Shown here: piece by piece, positions 8,208 through 17,145 of the stretch
Position numbering within the stretch: position 1 is the first letter of the stretch
Layout of the letters: each line of letters begins with the position of its first letter
From: Streptomyces ureilyticus
GTDB taxonomy: Bacteria; Actinomycetota; Actinomycetes; Streptomycetales; Streptomycetaceae
Length of the DNA stretch: 64,000 nucleotides
Assembly (NCBI RefSeq): GCF_011045025.1
Contig: NZ_JAAKZX010000005.1
Coordinates: 58,553-122,552, forward strand
Reading direction: 5' to 3'
The notes under the pieces: generated by a model
The model's input: the letters and a program-made list of their open reading frames with translations, nothing else
The model's database searches: none
What the model was told of the DNA's origin: nothing
Made by a program: the position numbers and the translations under genes

Positions 8208-9128
8208 ATGGACTGGACGAGTGCACAGCTGCGTTCGCTGGTGGAACTGACCAGGCGCGGCACCATCACCGCGGTTGCCGAGGCCCTGGGCTACACCCCC
8301 GGCGGGGTCTCGCAGCAGATCGCCGCGCTGGAGAAGGCCACCGGCATGCAATTGCTGCGGCGGGTGGGACGCCGCGTCGAACTCACCGACGCCGGGGCGA
8401 CGTTGGCCCTGCACGCCGAACGCATCCTCACCACGGAGGCCGAGGCCGTCGAAGCGCTGGAACGCACCCGCAACGAGGTCTCCGGGACACTGCGGATCGG
8501 GCTCTTCGCGACGGCCGCCGCCGAGATCCTGCCGCCCGCCCTGCAGCAGATACGCGCGAGACATCCGGGCGTGACCGTGCGCAGCCGGGACATGGACGTG
8601 GACGAGGTGTACGACGCCGTCGCCGGCGGAGCGGTGGACCTGGCGCTGGGCCTGGACTACCCGGACGTGCCCATCCCGCGCGATCCGTCCCTGCGGGTGA
8701 CGGAGCTGTCCCGGGAGCGCTTCTCGCTCGCGGTTCCCGCCGAGGCCATGCCGGGGCGGCGGAGGATCTCCCTCGCCGACACCAGGGAACGGGGATGGAT
8801 CCTGCCGTCGGTCGGCAGCTACTACGGCCGGGCCGTGCTCACCGCCTGCCGCCGGGCCGGTTTCGAACCGCAGGTGCTGCACGAGGTGACGGACACGGCC
8901 GCCACTCTCGCCCTGGTCGAGGCCGGTGTCGGGGTGAATGTGGTGACGGATCTGATGCTGCGGCTGCGTCCGTCCCGTATCGATGTGCTGGAGCTGGAGG
9001 AGGTGATGGAGCGTCACATCGTGGTGGTGTTCCGGTCCTTCGCCGAGCACCGGCCGACGGTGGCCGCCCTGGTCGATGTGCTGCGAGCCTCGGCGGATCG
9101 GCTGCCGTCCGGAGCGGTTGAGGCGTAA
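8208..9128 (+). CDS. LysR-family regulator of the lysine/pipecolate operon (predicted)
   Basis: A 306-residue LysR-type regulator. The N-terminal winged helix (residues 1-60) includes RGTITAVAEALGYTPGGVSQQIAALEKATGMQLL. The remainder is the periplasmic-binding-protein-like effector domain from about residue 90. It is transcribed divergently from the oxidoreductase-hglS-amaB operon with a perfect dyad between them, the standard arrangement for a LysR regulator of the adjacent operon. The inducer is probably a pathway intermediate, which is inference. Confidence 0.9.
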   Translation: MDWTSAQLRSLVELTRRGTITAVAEALGYTPGGVSQQIAALEKATGMQLLRRVGRRVELTDAGATLALHAERILTTEAEAVEALERTRNEVSGTLRIGLFATAAAEILPPALQQIRARHPGVTVRSRDMDVDEVYDAVAGGAVDLALGLDYPDVPIPRDPSLRVTELSRERFSLAVPAEAMPGRRRISLADTRERGWILPSVGSYYGRAVLTACRRAGFEPQVLHEVTDTAATLALVEAGVGVNVVTDLMLRLRPSRIDVLELEEVMERHIVVVFRSFAEHRPTVAALVDVLRASADRLPSGAVEA

Positions 9129-9219
9129 GCAGCGGTGCCGGTCACGGCGTAAGCAGGCCGCACTGCGGCGGGGCCCGGCCAAGCCACGGACACCGGGCCG
9201 GCCGGGCCCGCCGTGAGCC

Positions 9220-10155
9220 CTACGCCGTCTGTTCGTCCTGCGCCGGATGTACGTACGGCTCCCCCACCGGTACTGCCCCGCGCAGCGAGTGGATCATCGT
9301 GCCGAGCAGCGGGTTGCTGTTCTCGCTGCGGTGCAGGGCCAGCACGCGGCGGAAGGCCGAGCGCTGGGCGAGACGGGTCGCCTCCACCGCGTCGCCGGGC
9401 GGGTCACCGGGCGAGTGGCCGAGGCCCGGCACGATCGCCACTCCGAGGCCGGCGGAGACCAACTCCCGTACGACGTCGTAGTTGTTGCTGCGAAAGGCGA
9501 CCACGGCCTCGAAACCGGCCGCCGCACACAGCCGGGTGAGCGAGAGGGCACCGGCCGTTCCCTCCCTACTGGTGATCCAGCGAGTACGCGATAGCCCGGC
9601 CAGGCGTGAACTCAGGCCGCTGCCACGGGGCCTGAGCAGGACGAGATCCTCGCGTACGAGGTGATGGCGGGCCATTCCGCCCGGCCACTGACGGGGGCTG
9701 AGGCCGTACTCGTACACGAGCGCCACATCGAGATCGCCGTCGTTGAGCGCGTCGACGAGTTCGTCCGGCTCGCCCTCCTCGAGCTGGATCTGGGCTCGCG
9801 GGTGAGTCGCGGTCAGGGCCGACAGGGCCGCCGGTACGAGCCTGACGCCGGCGGTGGGGAAGCTGCCCAGCCTCAGTCTGCCCGTGGCGCCGGTGGCGAG
9901 CTCGTGCACCTGGTGGCCGAGGTCGTCCATGGCGGCCAGCACGGGGACGCTGAGGTCGACCAGCCGGTGTGCGGCCGCGGTGGCCCGGATGCCGTGCGCC
10001 TCCCGCTCGAAGAGGACGAGGCCTGTCTCCTTCTCCAGGGCTGAGATCTGCTGCGAGATCGCGGAGGCGGTGTAGCCGAGGTCGCGGGCCGCGATGACGA
10101 AGGAGCCGGTGCGTACGACGGCCCGCAAGGTGAGCAGATGCTGTGGCTTGAGCAA
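9220..10155 (-). CDS. LysR-family regulator, divergent from the hydroxyglutarate-type dehydrogenase
   Basis: A 311-residue LysR regulator with the winged helix at residues 1-60 (TGSFVIAARDLGYTASAISQQISALEKETG) and an effector domain after about residue 85. The TTG start at 10155 was chosen because GGGAGG lies 4 nt upstream and the family homology starts at once. An ATG at 10173 is the alternative. It diverges from the FAD/Fe-S dehydrogenase gene across 185 bp. That gap has only weak dyads (for example AAGC-N3-GCTT at 10200-10210), so the site is uncertain. Confidence 0.88.
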   Translation of the reverse strand: MLKPQHLLTLRAVVRTGSFVIAARDLGYTASAISQQISALEKETGLVLFEREAHGIRATAAAHRLVDLSVPVLAAMDDLGHQVHELATGATGRLRLGSFPTAGVRLVPAALSALTATHPRAQIQLEEGEPDELVDALNDGDLDVALVYEYGLSPRQWPGGMARHHLVREDLVLLRPRGSGLSSRLAGLSRTRWITSREGTAGALSLTRLCAAAGFEAVVAFRSNNYDVVRELVSAGLGVAIVPGLGHSPGDPPGDAVEATRLAQRSAFRRVLALHRSENSNPLLGTMIHSLRGAVPVGEPYVHPAQDEQTA

Positions 10156-10340
10156 GATTCCTCCCGTCGGCATCAAGGACGACTGCCGGGGCCAGCGTAA
10201 GCAACGCTTGTCCTGCACCGTCATTACTCTCGCGCTGCTGGGTCTTGCGGGGTGGGCAGGTGTACGCAGATCGTGACGGGGGCGCGGTCGAGCGTGACCA
10301 TCTGAGGATGAACCAACCTGAGCATGAGGGAGCCACCGCA

Positions 10341-13244
10341 GTGACGGCGACAGTGCAGGGCCCGGGGCGTCTCGACGCGGCGGCCGTGACCGAGGCGCTC
10401 GCCGAGGGCGACTGCGGGGAGGTGCAGGGTGATGCCGGGCGCCGGGCGCAGTACTCGGCCGACGCCTCCAACTACCGCCGGATTCCGCTGGCCGTGGTCT
10501 TCCCCCGCGAGCGCCGGCATGTGCTCAACGCGCTCGCCGTGTGCCGCCGCCTCGGCGTGCCGATCACCTCGCGCGGTGCGGGCACCAGCACCTCGGGGCA
10601 GGCCGTCGGTTCCGGTGTGGTTCTGGACTTCTCGCGTTACTTCAACCGTCTGCTCGCGCTGGATCCCATCGCGCGTACGGCGACCGTGCAGCCCGGCATC
10701 GTCCTGGACGAGCTGCAACGGGCCGCCGGCGAACACGGTCTGCTCTTCGGCGCGGATCCCTCGACGCACAGCCGCTGCACGCTCGGCGGCATGATCGGCA
10801 ACAACGCGTGCGGCTCGCACTCGGTCGCCTGGGGACGCACCGCGGAGAACGTACTCGAACTCGAAGTGGTCACCTACCGCGGGACGGTGCTGCGACTCGG
10901 CGAGATGACGCAGGCGGAGATCGACGAAGCCATCGCCGCCGGGGGCGAACGCGGCCGGCTCATCGCGGCCCTGCACCGGCTGGCCGAGCGCAACATGGCA
11001 ACCCTGCGCACCGAGTTGGGCCGGTTCCCCCGGCAGGTCTCGGGTTACGCACTCGAACACCTGCTGCCGGAGCGGCGGTTCAACCTCGCCCGCGCCCTGG
11101 TCGGCAGCGAAGGCACCCTCGCGGTCGTCCTCTCGGCCACAGTCCTCCTCGTAACTCCCCCTCCGAAACGGGCACTTGTCGTACTCGGCTACCAGGACGC
11201 CTGCGCCGCGGCCGACGCGGTACCCGCCCTCCTCGAGCACCAACTGCTGGCGCTGGAAGGGCTCGACCAGGCGCTGACCGACATCGTCACCCGCGCCGAG
11301 ACCCGTAGGACGATCGACACCTTGCCGCGCGCGCAGGCGTGGCTGTTCGCCGAGTTCGGCGGGCAGGAGGACGAACTCCCCAAGCTGGCCCAGGAGTTCA
11401 CCGCAGCCGCCGCCCGGGCCGCCGGGTTCACCGGCCACGAGGTCGTCACCGGTCCCGTACGCGCCCGGCAACTGTGGCGGATCCGGGAAGACGGAGCCGG
11501 TCTGGCCACGCGTACCCCCGACGGGGCAGAAGCCTGGCCTGGCTGGGAGGACGCCGCCGTGCCACCCGCCCAACTCGGCTCCTACCTACGGCAGTTCATC
11601 GACCTACTCGACCGCCACGACCTCCAGGGCGCCGTCTACGGGCACTTCGGTGAGGGCTGCCTGCACGTGCGCATCGACTTCGACTTCACCACCGAGCACG
11701 GCACCGCCGTCTTCCGCGCCTTCGTCACCGACGCCGCCGAACTCGTCGCCGCCCACGGCGGCTCCCTCTCGGGCGAACACGGTGACGGCCAGGCGCGCTC
11801 CGAGCTGCTGCCGTTGATGTACGGACCCGAAGTCATCACCCTGTTCGAGCAGTTCAAGGGCGTCTGGGATCCCGACAACGGCCTCAACCCCGGAATGATC
11901 GTCGCCCCCCTGCCCCTCGACGACAACCTCCGGGTCAGCCCGCACCGCACCCCTCTCCCCCTGACCACCGTCTTCCCCTTCCCCGCCGACGACGGCGACT
12001 TCGCCAAGGCCACCCGTCGCTGCGTCGGCGTCGGAAAGTGCCGCAGCGCCACCCCGCGCGGCGATGTCATGTGCCCCAGCTACCGCGTCACCCGCGACGA
12101 GAAGGACTCCACCCGGGGCCGGGCCCGCCTGCTGTACGAGATGACCCAGGGCGAGGTCATCACGGACGGCTGGCGGTCCGCCGAGGTGCGCGACGCGCTC
12201 GACCTGTGCCTGTCGTGCAAGGGATGCAGCGTCGACTGCCCGGTGGAGGTCGACATGGCCACGTACAAGTCCGAGTTCCTGCACCACCACTACCGACGAC
12301 GCCTGCGGCCCGCGTCCCACTACTCCATGGGCTGGCTGCCGCTGCTGTCCCGCCTGGCCGCTCGTATGCCCCGGGTCGTCAACGGGCTCACCGCGTCCCG
12401 CCTCGCACCGGTCATCAAGCGGCTGGGCGGTATCGCCGCCGAACGCGAGGTGCCGCGCTTCGCCGATCGGACCTTTCTGAGCTGGTTCCGTACGCGTGCT
12501 CCCGAAGGCGACGGAGACCGCGGCCCGGTCATGCTCTGGGTGGACTCCTTCAACAACCACTTCACGCCCGAAGTCCTCATGGCCGGCGTGGCGGTTCTGG
12601 AACACGCCGGATACCGGGTCCAGGTCCCGGACGGCACCCAGTGCTGCGGGCTGACCTGGATCACCACCGGCCAACTGGGCATGGCCCGCCGTATCGCCCG
12701 CCGCACCGCCACCGCGCTCGCCCCGGCGACCCGCGAAGGCGTGCCGGTCGTGGGCCTGGAGCCGAGCTGTACCGCGGCGCTCAGAACCGACCTGCCCGAA
12801 CTCCTCCACGGCGCCCCCGACGCGCAGGCCCTCGCCCGGTCCACCCGCACCCTCACCCTCGCCGAACTCCTCCTCCACCACACCGAGGGCTGGCAGCCGC
12901 CACGGATCGACGCCGCCTCCATCAGCCAGACCCACTGCCACCAGCACGCCACCAGCGGCTTCAGCGCCGACAGCGCACTGCTGGAAGCCATGGGCGTCGA
13001 CAACACCGTGCTGAACTCCGGCTGTTGCGGGCTGGCGGGCAACTTCGGCTTCGAGCGCGGCCATTACGACGTCTCCGTGGCGGCCGGTGAGCAGGTTCTG
13101 CTGCCGGCGGTACGGGCGGCCGGCCCGGACACCGTCGTCCTGGCGGACGGCTTCAGCTGCCGGACGCAGATCGCCCAGCAGACGGAACGCAGCGGTACGC
13201 ATCTCGCCGAGCTGATCGCACGCGCCCTGCGCGCGCAGCGTTAG
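10341..13244 (+). CDS. FAD/Fe-S D-2-hydroxyacid dehydrogenase, D-2-hydroxyglutarate dehydrogenase (YdiJ) type
   Basis: A 967-residue fusion. The N-terminal PCMH-type FAD domain (about 15-220) includes PITSRGAGTSTSGQ and GADPSTHSRCTLGGMIGNN. An FAD-oxidase C-terminal domain follows to about 540. The Fe-S domain then has cysteine clusters near 560 (CVGVGKC) and 623 (CLSCKGCSVDCP). Two CCG-type segments lie near 768 (CCGLTW) and 894 (GCCGLAGNFG). This order is that of YdiJ-type enzymes, which oxidise D-2-hydroxyglutarate to 2-oxoglutarate in the HglS route. The GTG at 10341 has GGGAG 8 nt upstream. An ATG at 10308 lacks proper spacing. The glutamate-family dehydrogenase follows by 31 bp. Confidence 0.85.
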   Translation: MTATVQGPGRLDAAAVTEALAEGDCGEVQGDAGRRAQYSADASNYRRIPLAVVFPRERRHVLNALAVCRRLGVPITSRGAGTSTSGQAVGSGVVLDFSRYFNRLLALDPIARTATVQPGIVLDELQRAAGEHGLLFGADPSTHSRCTLGGMIGNNACGSHSVAWGRTAENVLELEVVTYRGTVLRLGEMTQAEIDEAIAAGGERGRLIAALHRLAERNMATLRTELGRFPRQVSGYALEHLLPERRFNLARALVGSEGTLAVVLSATVLLVTPPPKRALVVLGYQDACAAADAVPALLEHQLLALEGLDQALTDIVTRAETRRTIDTLPRAQAWLFAEFGGQEDELPKLAQEFTAAAARAAGFTGHEVVTGPVRARQLWRIREDGAGLATRTPDGAEAWPGWEDAAVPPAQLGSYLRQFIDLLDRHDLQGAVYGHFGEGCLHVRIDFDFTTEHGTAVFRAFVTDAAELVAAHGGSLSGEHGDGQARSELLPLMYGPEVITLFEQFKGVWDPDNGLNPGMIVAPLPLDDNLRVSPHRTPLPLTTVFPFPADDGDFAKATRRCVGVGKCRSATPRGDVMCPSYRVTRDEKDSTRGRARLLYEMTQGEVITDGWRSAEVRDALDLCLSCKGCSVDCPVEVDMATYKSEFLHHHYRRRLRPASHYSMGWLPLLSRLAARMPRVVNGLTASRLAPVIKRLGGIAAEREVPRFADRTFLSWFRTRAPEGDGDRGPVMLWVDSFNNHFTPEVLMAGVAVLEHAGYRVQVPDGTQCCGLTWITTGQLGMARRIARRTATALAPATREGVPVVGLEPSCTAALRTDLPELLHGAPDAQALARSTRTLTLAELLLHHTEGWQPPRIDAASISQTHCHQHATSGFSADSALLEAMGVDNTVLNSGCCGLAGNFGFERGHYDVSVAAGEQVLLPAVRAAGPDTVVLADGFSCRTQIAQQTERSGTHLAELIARALRAQR

Positions 13245-13275
13245 GTCGCTTCTCTCCAGACAAGGAACCCGCACC

Positions 13276-14421
13276 GTGACTGACGCACTCTCCCTCGTCG
13301 ACGACTGGGGCCCCGAGAAGATCGTCGTCGTCTCCCATCGCCGTACCGGAATGAAGGGCGTGCTGGTCATCGACAACACCGCCCGCGGTGTCGGCAAGGG
13401 CGGCACGCGGATGAGCCCGAACGTCTCCGTGGAGGAGATCGCCCGGCTGGCCCGTGTCATGACGTGGAAGTGGGCCGGAGTCGACCTGTTCTACGGCGGC
13501 GCCAAGGCCGGCATCGTCGCGGACCCGGCCTCCCCCGACAAGGAGGCGATCCTGCGCGCCTTCGCCCGCGCGCTCGCCAACGAGGTGCCCCGCGAGTACG
13601 TCATGGGCCTCGACATGGGCCTGACCGAGGACGACGCGGCCATCGTCCAGGACGAACTCGGCGACCGCGGCGCGGCGGTCGGCACCCCGGACCACCTCGG
13701 CGGAGTCGCCTACGACCAGCTCGGTGTCACCGGATTCGGAGTCGCCGAAGCCGCGGACGCCGCCGCCCAGCATCTCCAACTGCCGCTGAGCGGCGCCCGC
13801 GTGGCGCTCCAGGGCTTCGGAGCGGTGGGCCGCGCCGCAGCCGTACGGTTCGCCGAGCTCGGCGCCAGCGTCGTCGCCGTGTCGACCGCGCGGGGAGCCC
13901 TCCACGAGCCCACCGGCCTTGACGTTCCCGCGCTACGGGCGGCCCACGACGCGTACGGCGACGACTTCGTCACCCGCCACACCCAGGGCGTCGTCATCCC
14001 GCCCGGCCAGGAACTCACCGTCGACTGCGACATCCTCGTACCGGCCGCTCTCCAGGACGTCATCGACGAGAAGGCCGCCCACCAGATCAAGGCCAAGCTG
14101 GTGGTGGAGGGCGCCAACCTCCCCACTTCACCGCAGGCCCAGGCCGTCCTCGCCGAACGCGGGATCGCCGTCCTGCCCGACTTCGTCGCCAACGCCGGCG
14201 GCGTCGTGGCCGCCGCCTTCGCCATGGACGCCCGCTACTCCGGGTTCCGGCCCGAGACCCCCACCATCTTCGAGACGATCTCCAAGCGCCTGCGCGCCAA
14301 CGCCGTCACCGTCCTCGAAGAAGCCGGGCGGCGCGCGACCACTCCGCACATCGCGGGGCGTGGGCTGGCGGAGGAGCGCGTCCGGGCCGCTATGCGGAGC
14401 AAGGGGCGGCTTCGTTCGTGA
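13276..14421 (+). CDS. Glu/Leu/Phe/Val-family amino-acid dehydrogenase
   Basis: A 381-residue NAD(P)-dependent oxidative deaminase. The substrate domain shows GGTRMSP and the lysine-bearing FYGGAKAGI. The Rossmann part shows VALQGFGAVGRAAA and VEGANLPTSPQA, and the end carries PDFVANAGGVV. It starts with GTG after AAGGA, 31 bp behind the 2-hydroxyglutarate-type dehydrogenase, so one transcript is likely. It could interconvert 2-oxoglutarate and glutamate, or deaminate 2-aminoadipate to 2-oxoadipate and so fill the missing step of the neighbouring pathway. The second option is inference. Confidence 0.88.
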   Translation: MTDALSLVDDWGPEKIVVVSHRRTGMKGVLVIDNTARGVGKGGTRMSPNVSVEEIARLARVMTWKWAGVDLFYGGAKAGIVADPASPDKEAILRAFARALANEVPREYVMGLDMGLTEDDAAIVQDELGDRGAAVGTPDHLGGVAYDQLGVTGFGVAEAADAAAQHLQLPLSGARVALQGFGAVGRAAAVRFAELGASVVAVSTARGALHEPTGLDVPALRAAHDAYGDDFVTRHTQGVVIPPGQELTVDCDILVPAALQDVIDEKAAHQIKAKLVVEGANLPTSPQAQAVLAERGIAVLPDFVANAGGVVAAAFAMDARYSGFRPETPTIFETISKRLRANAVTVLEEAGRRATTPHIAGRGLAEERVRAAMRSKGRLRS

Positions 14422-14647
14422 GCCGGTTCGTCGCCTATCGATGGCGTGGATGACGCGGATACGGGATTCGGATCGTGCGGAGGATGGCGGCGGGGTGACG
14501 TACGGCCCATAGTCGTGCCACCCGCACACCGCTGTCCGGATCAGCGCCCGGTGTGTGGCCTTCCCCGGTGTTCCGCGGCATGCCGTGCGTCGTCGTCGGC
14601 GCCCGTGAGGGCATGATCGCTCCCGTACACAGTCCCCTGGAGTCGCC

Positions 14648-15913
14648 ATGCCCGCTCCCGTGCCACCGTCCCCCGCCGCGGTGGACGACACCGCTCCGTC
14701 ACCCGTCGCCACCTCGGGCCCGGCTCATCTGCTGCGCCTGATCTTGCTGATGGCGGGCAGCTGTCTGCCGGTCCTGGGGGCGGTGCTGATCGCCCCGGTG
14801 CTGCCGAGGATGCAGGAGCACTTCGCCTCGACGCCGGGGGCGAAGGCGTTGGTGCCCCTCGCCTTGACCGTTCCGGCGCTGTCGCTGGCACTGCTGGCCC
14901 CGTTCGCCGGGGTGATCGTGGACCGGCTCGGCCGCAAGCGCCTGCTGATCGTGGCGACCGTCCTGTACGCCGTGTTCGGAACGGCGCCGCTCTGGCTGGA
15001 CTCGCTGGGCGCGATCATCGCCAGCCGCGCCCTGGTCGGTGTCGCCGAGGCCGCCATCATGACCTGCTGCACCACACTGATCGGCGACTACTACAGCGGC
15101 CGGCAGCGGGTGAAGTACCTGGCGCTGCAGGCCGTGTGCACCTCCGCGTCGGCCACCGCCTTCTTCGTGGTCGGCGGCGCCGTCGGCGCGGCGGGCTGGC
15201 GCGTGCCCTTCTGGATCTACGCCGTGAGCCTGGTGATCGCCCCGCTGATGGTCGCCGCTCTGCCCAACCCGGCGGCCCGCGCGGCCACCCACGAGGCCCC
15301 GGCCGTGGTCATGACCGGTCGTCCGTTCCCCTGGCGGCCGCTGGCGGGGATCTGCGCCCTCACCTTCTTCGGAGCGATGGTCTTTTACACGGTCCCGGTG
15401 GAGATGGCGTACCTGCTCGACGACCTCGGTGTGGAGGACCCCGGCGTCATCGGTCTGGCCACGGCGATCGCGAGTGCCGCCACCGTGGCCGGAGCGCTCG
15501 TGTTCGCCCGGCTGAAGCGCTCCCCGGACGTGACGCTGCCCGCGGTCTTCGCGGTCTGTGGCGCCGGTTTCGGGGTGATGTTCCTCGCCGACAGCGCCCC
15601 CCTGCTGGTCGTCGGGGCGGTGGTCAACTGTCTGGGCACGGGCATGCTGCTGCCCGCCCTCCTCACCAGCGCCATGTCCCGCCTGGCGTTCGAGGACCGC
15701 GGCCGCGGTACGGGGCTGTGGACGTCGGCCTTCTTCGGCGGTGCGTTCGTCTGTCCGCTGGTGCTGCTCGCCCTGGAGCCTGCGGTCGGCGGTCTCGCGG
15801 GGGCGGTGGGCCTGCTCGGTGTGGCTGCCGCGGTGGTCGCGGCGGGGCTGTGGGGTGCCCTGCGCCGCGCGGGCGCCGCGCATCCCCGGCCGCTGCCGAA
15901 GCAGCCGGCCTGA
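14648..15913 (+). CDS. MFS transporter
   Basis: A 421-residue membrane protein with about 12 hydrophobic segments from residue 27 onward and the MFS loop signature DRLGRKRLLIV between segments 2 and 3. A polar Pro-rich stretch of about 25 residues precedes the first helix. It lies between the amino-acid dehydrogenase and the convergent LysR gene of the aromatic cluster. It may import the aromatic substrate or export a product. Nothing in the sequence fixes the cargo. Confidence 0.85.
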   Translation: MPAPVPPSPAAVDDTAPSPVATSGPAHLLRLILLMAGSCLPVLGAVLIAPVLPRMQEHFASTPGAKALVPLALTVPALSLALLAPFAGVIVDRLGRKRLLIVATVLYAVFGTAPLWLDSLGAIIASRALVGVAEAAIMTCCTTLIGDYYSGRQRVKYLALQAVCTSASATAFFVVGGAVGAAGWRVPFWIYAVSLVIAPLMVAALPNPAARAATHEAPAVVMTGRPFPWRPLAGICALTFFGAMVFYTVPVEMAYLLDDLGVEDPGVIGLATAIASAATVAGALVFARLKRSPDVTLPAVFAVCGAGFGVMFLADSAPLLVVGAVVNCLGTGMLLPALLTSAMSRLAFEDRGRGTGLWTSAFFGGAFVCPLVLLALEPAVGGLAGAVGLLGVAAAVVAAGLWGALRRAGAAHPRPLPKQPA

Positions 15914-16057
15914 GGCCGCGGAGCCGGCGGGCCGGGCCCGACGACGATGCCCCGGCCCCCGTCCCGCATCGCATGTCGGCCTCGCCGTCGTACCGGACGC
16001 ACCGGGCGGCGGCGAGGCCCACATGTGCCGAACACCTGGCGGGTTTCCGGGCCGGGA

Positions 16058-17023
16058 TCAGAGCAGGCCCGGCGCCCGCCCCGCACCCTGTACGACGGAC
16101 ACGCCATCGTCGGGGCCGTGGCCCTTCAGCGTCGCGCCCACCTCCGTCGCCTTCTGCCGCAGCCAGATGTGGGCCGCGTCCTGGGTGTGCACCGGGTGCC
16201 ACCACATCGCCTCCTGCACCGGTACGGCTTCGAAGGGGCAGGGCAGGACCCGTACGGCGGCGGAGCGGACCGCCTTACGGGCCAGGCGCTCCTGGATCAT
16301 CGCGATACGGCGGGTGCCTTCGACCATGTGGGGCAGCAGCTGGAAGGTCTGCACGGACACCTCCACCCGGGGGCTGATGCCGAGCATGCTGAGCTGGCGG
16401 GCGGCCGGGGCGTCGTAGGGGCGCTGGTAGACGGCCCAGGGCAGGCGGGCAAGGTGGTCGAGGGTGAGTTCGCCGCCGATCTCGGGGTGGTCGTCGGCGA
16501 CCATGCACAGCCAGCGGTCCTGGTGGAGGTCGACGTAGGGGAAGCCGTCGATGACGCCGTGCGGCATCAGCAGTCCGTCGACCGTGCTCAGCAGGGCGGC
16601 GGTGTTCTCCTCGACGGAGGGTGCCGGGTGCTGGAAGGTGAGCCGGATACTGGGTGCCTCCTGGTGCAGGGCACGGGCGAGCGCGGCGCCGAACACGGCC
16701 GCGCCGTAGTCGGCGGCGAGCAGGGTGAACTCCCGGGTCTCCACGGCCGGTTCGAAGTCGGCCTGGCTGGAGAAGACGCGCTCCAGCAGGTCGCACGCGG
16801 TGGCGCTGCGGTCCCGCAGGGCCACACCGAGCGGTGTCAGCTCGTAGCTGTTGCCCGTGCGGGCGAGCAGTTCGTCGTCGAAGTGGCGGCGCAGCCGGGA
16901 CAGCGCCGCGCTCATCGCGGGCTGGCTCAGTCCGACGCGCTCGCCGGCCCGGGTGACGTTGCGCTCCTCCAGCAGCGCGCGCAGGGCGAGGACCAGGTTG
17001 AGGTCGAGTCGGGACAGGTTCAC
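16058..17023 (-). CDS. LysR-family regulator of the aromatic catabolic operon (predicted)
   Basis: A 321-residue LysR protein of the NodD/NahR-like subgroup: LSRLDLNLVLALRALLEERNVTRAGERVGLSQ, then AMSAALSRLRRHFDD. The GTG at 17023 was chosen because the conserved N-terminus begins there (VNLSRLDLN). In-frame upstream codons run into the intergenic operator. It is divergent from the ring-cleavage operon, and a perfect T-N11-A palindrome lies 28 bp upstream, so it is the probable inducer-responsive activator of that operon. Confidence 0.9.
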   Translation of the reverse strand: MNLSRLDLNLVLALRALLEERNVTRAGERVGLSQPAMSAALSRLRRHFDDELLARTGNSYELTPLGVALRDRSATACDLLERVFSSQADFEPAVETREFTLLAADYGAAVFGAALARALHQEAPSIRLTFQHPAPSVEENTAALLSTVDGLLMPHGVIDGFPYVDLHQDRWLCMVADDHPEIGGELTLDHLARLPWAVYQRPYDAPAARQLSMLGISPRVEVSVQTFQLLPHMVEGTRRIAMIQERLARKAVRSAAVRVLPCPFEAVPVQEAMWWHPVHTQDAAHIWLRQKATEVGATLKGHGPDDGVSVVQGAGRAPGLL

Positions 17024-17050
17024 CGGGCACCGCCTATGCGACTGAGAGCC

Positions 17051-17065
17051 ATCCACGGCGTGGAT
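17051..17065. promoter_or_regulatory. LysR-type T-N11-A operator
   Basis: A perfect 15-bp palindrome, ATCCAC-GGC-GTGGAT, that fits the T-N11-A LysR box. A further ATCCAC half-site follows at 17073-17078. The site sits between the lysR start (17023) and the first operon gene (17146), as expected for activation of the rightward operon and autorepression. Confidence 0.65.
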
Positions 17066-17145
17066 TGAGCACATCCACAGGATTGATTTCCGCGATTGGC
17101 CGATGGGGGTCACAGTAGACCGCAACCCAGCAGGGAGGAAATTTG

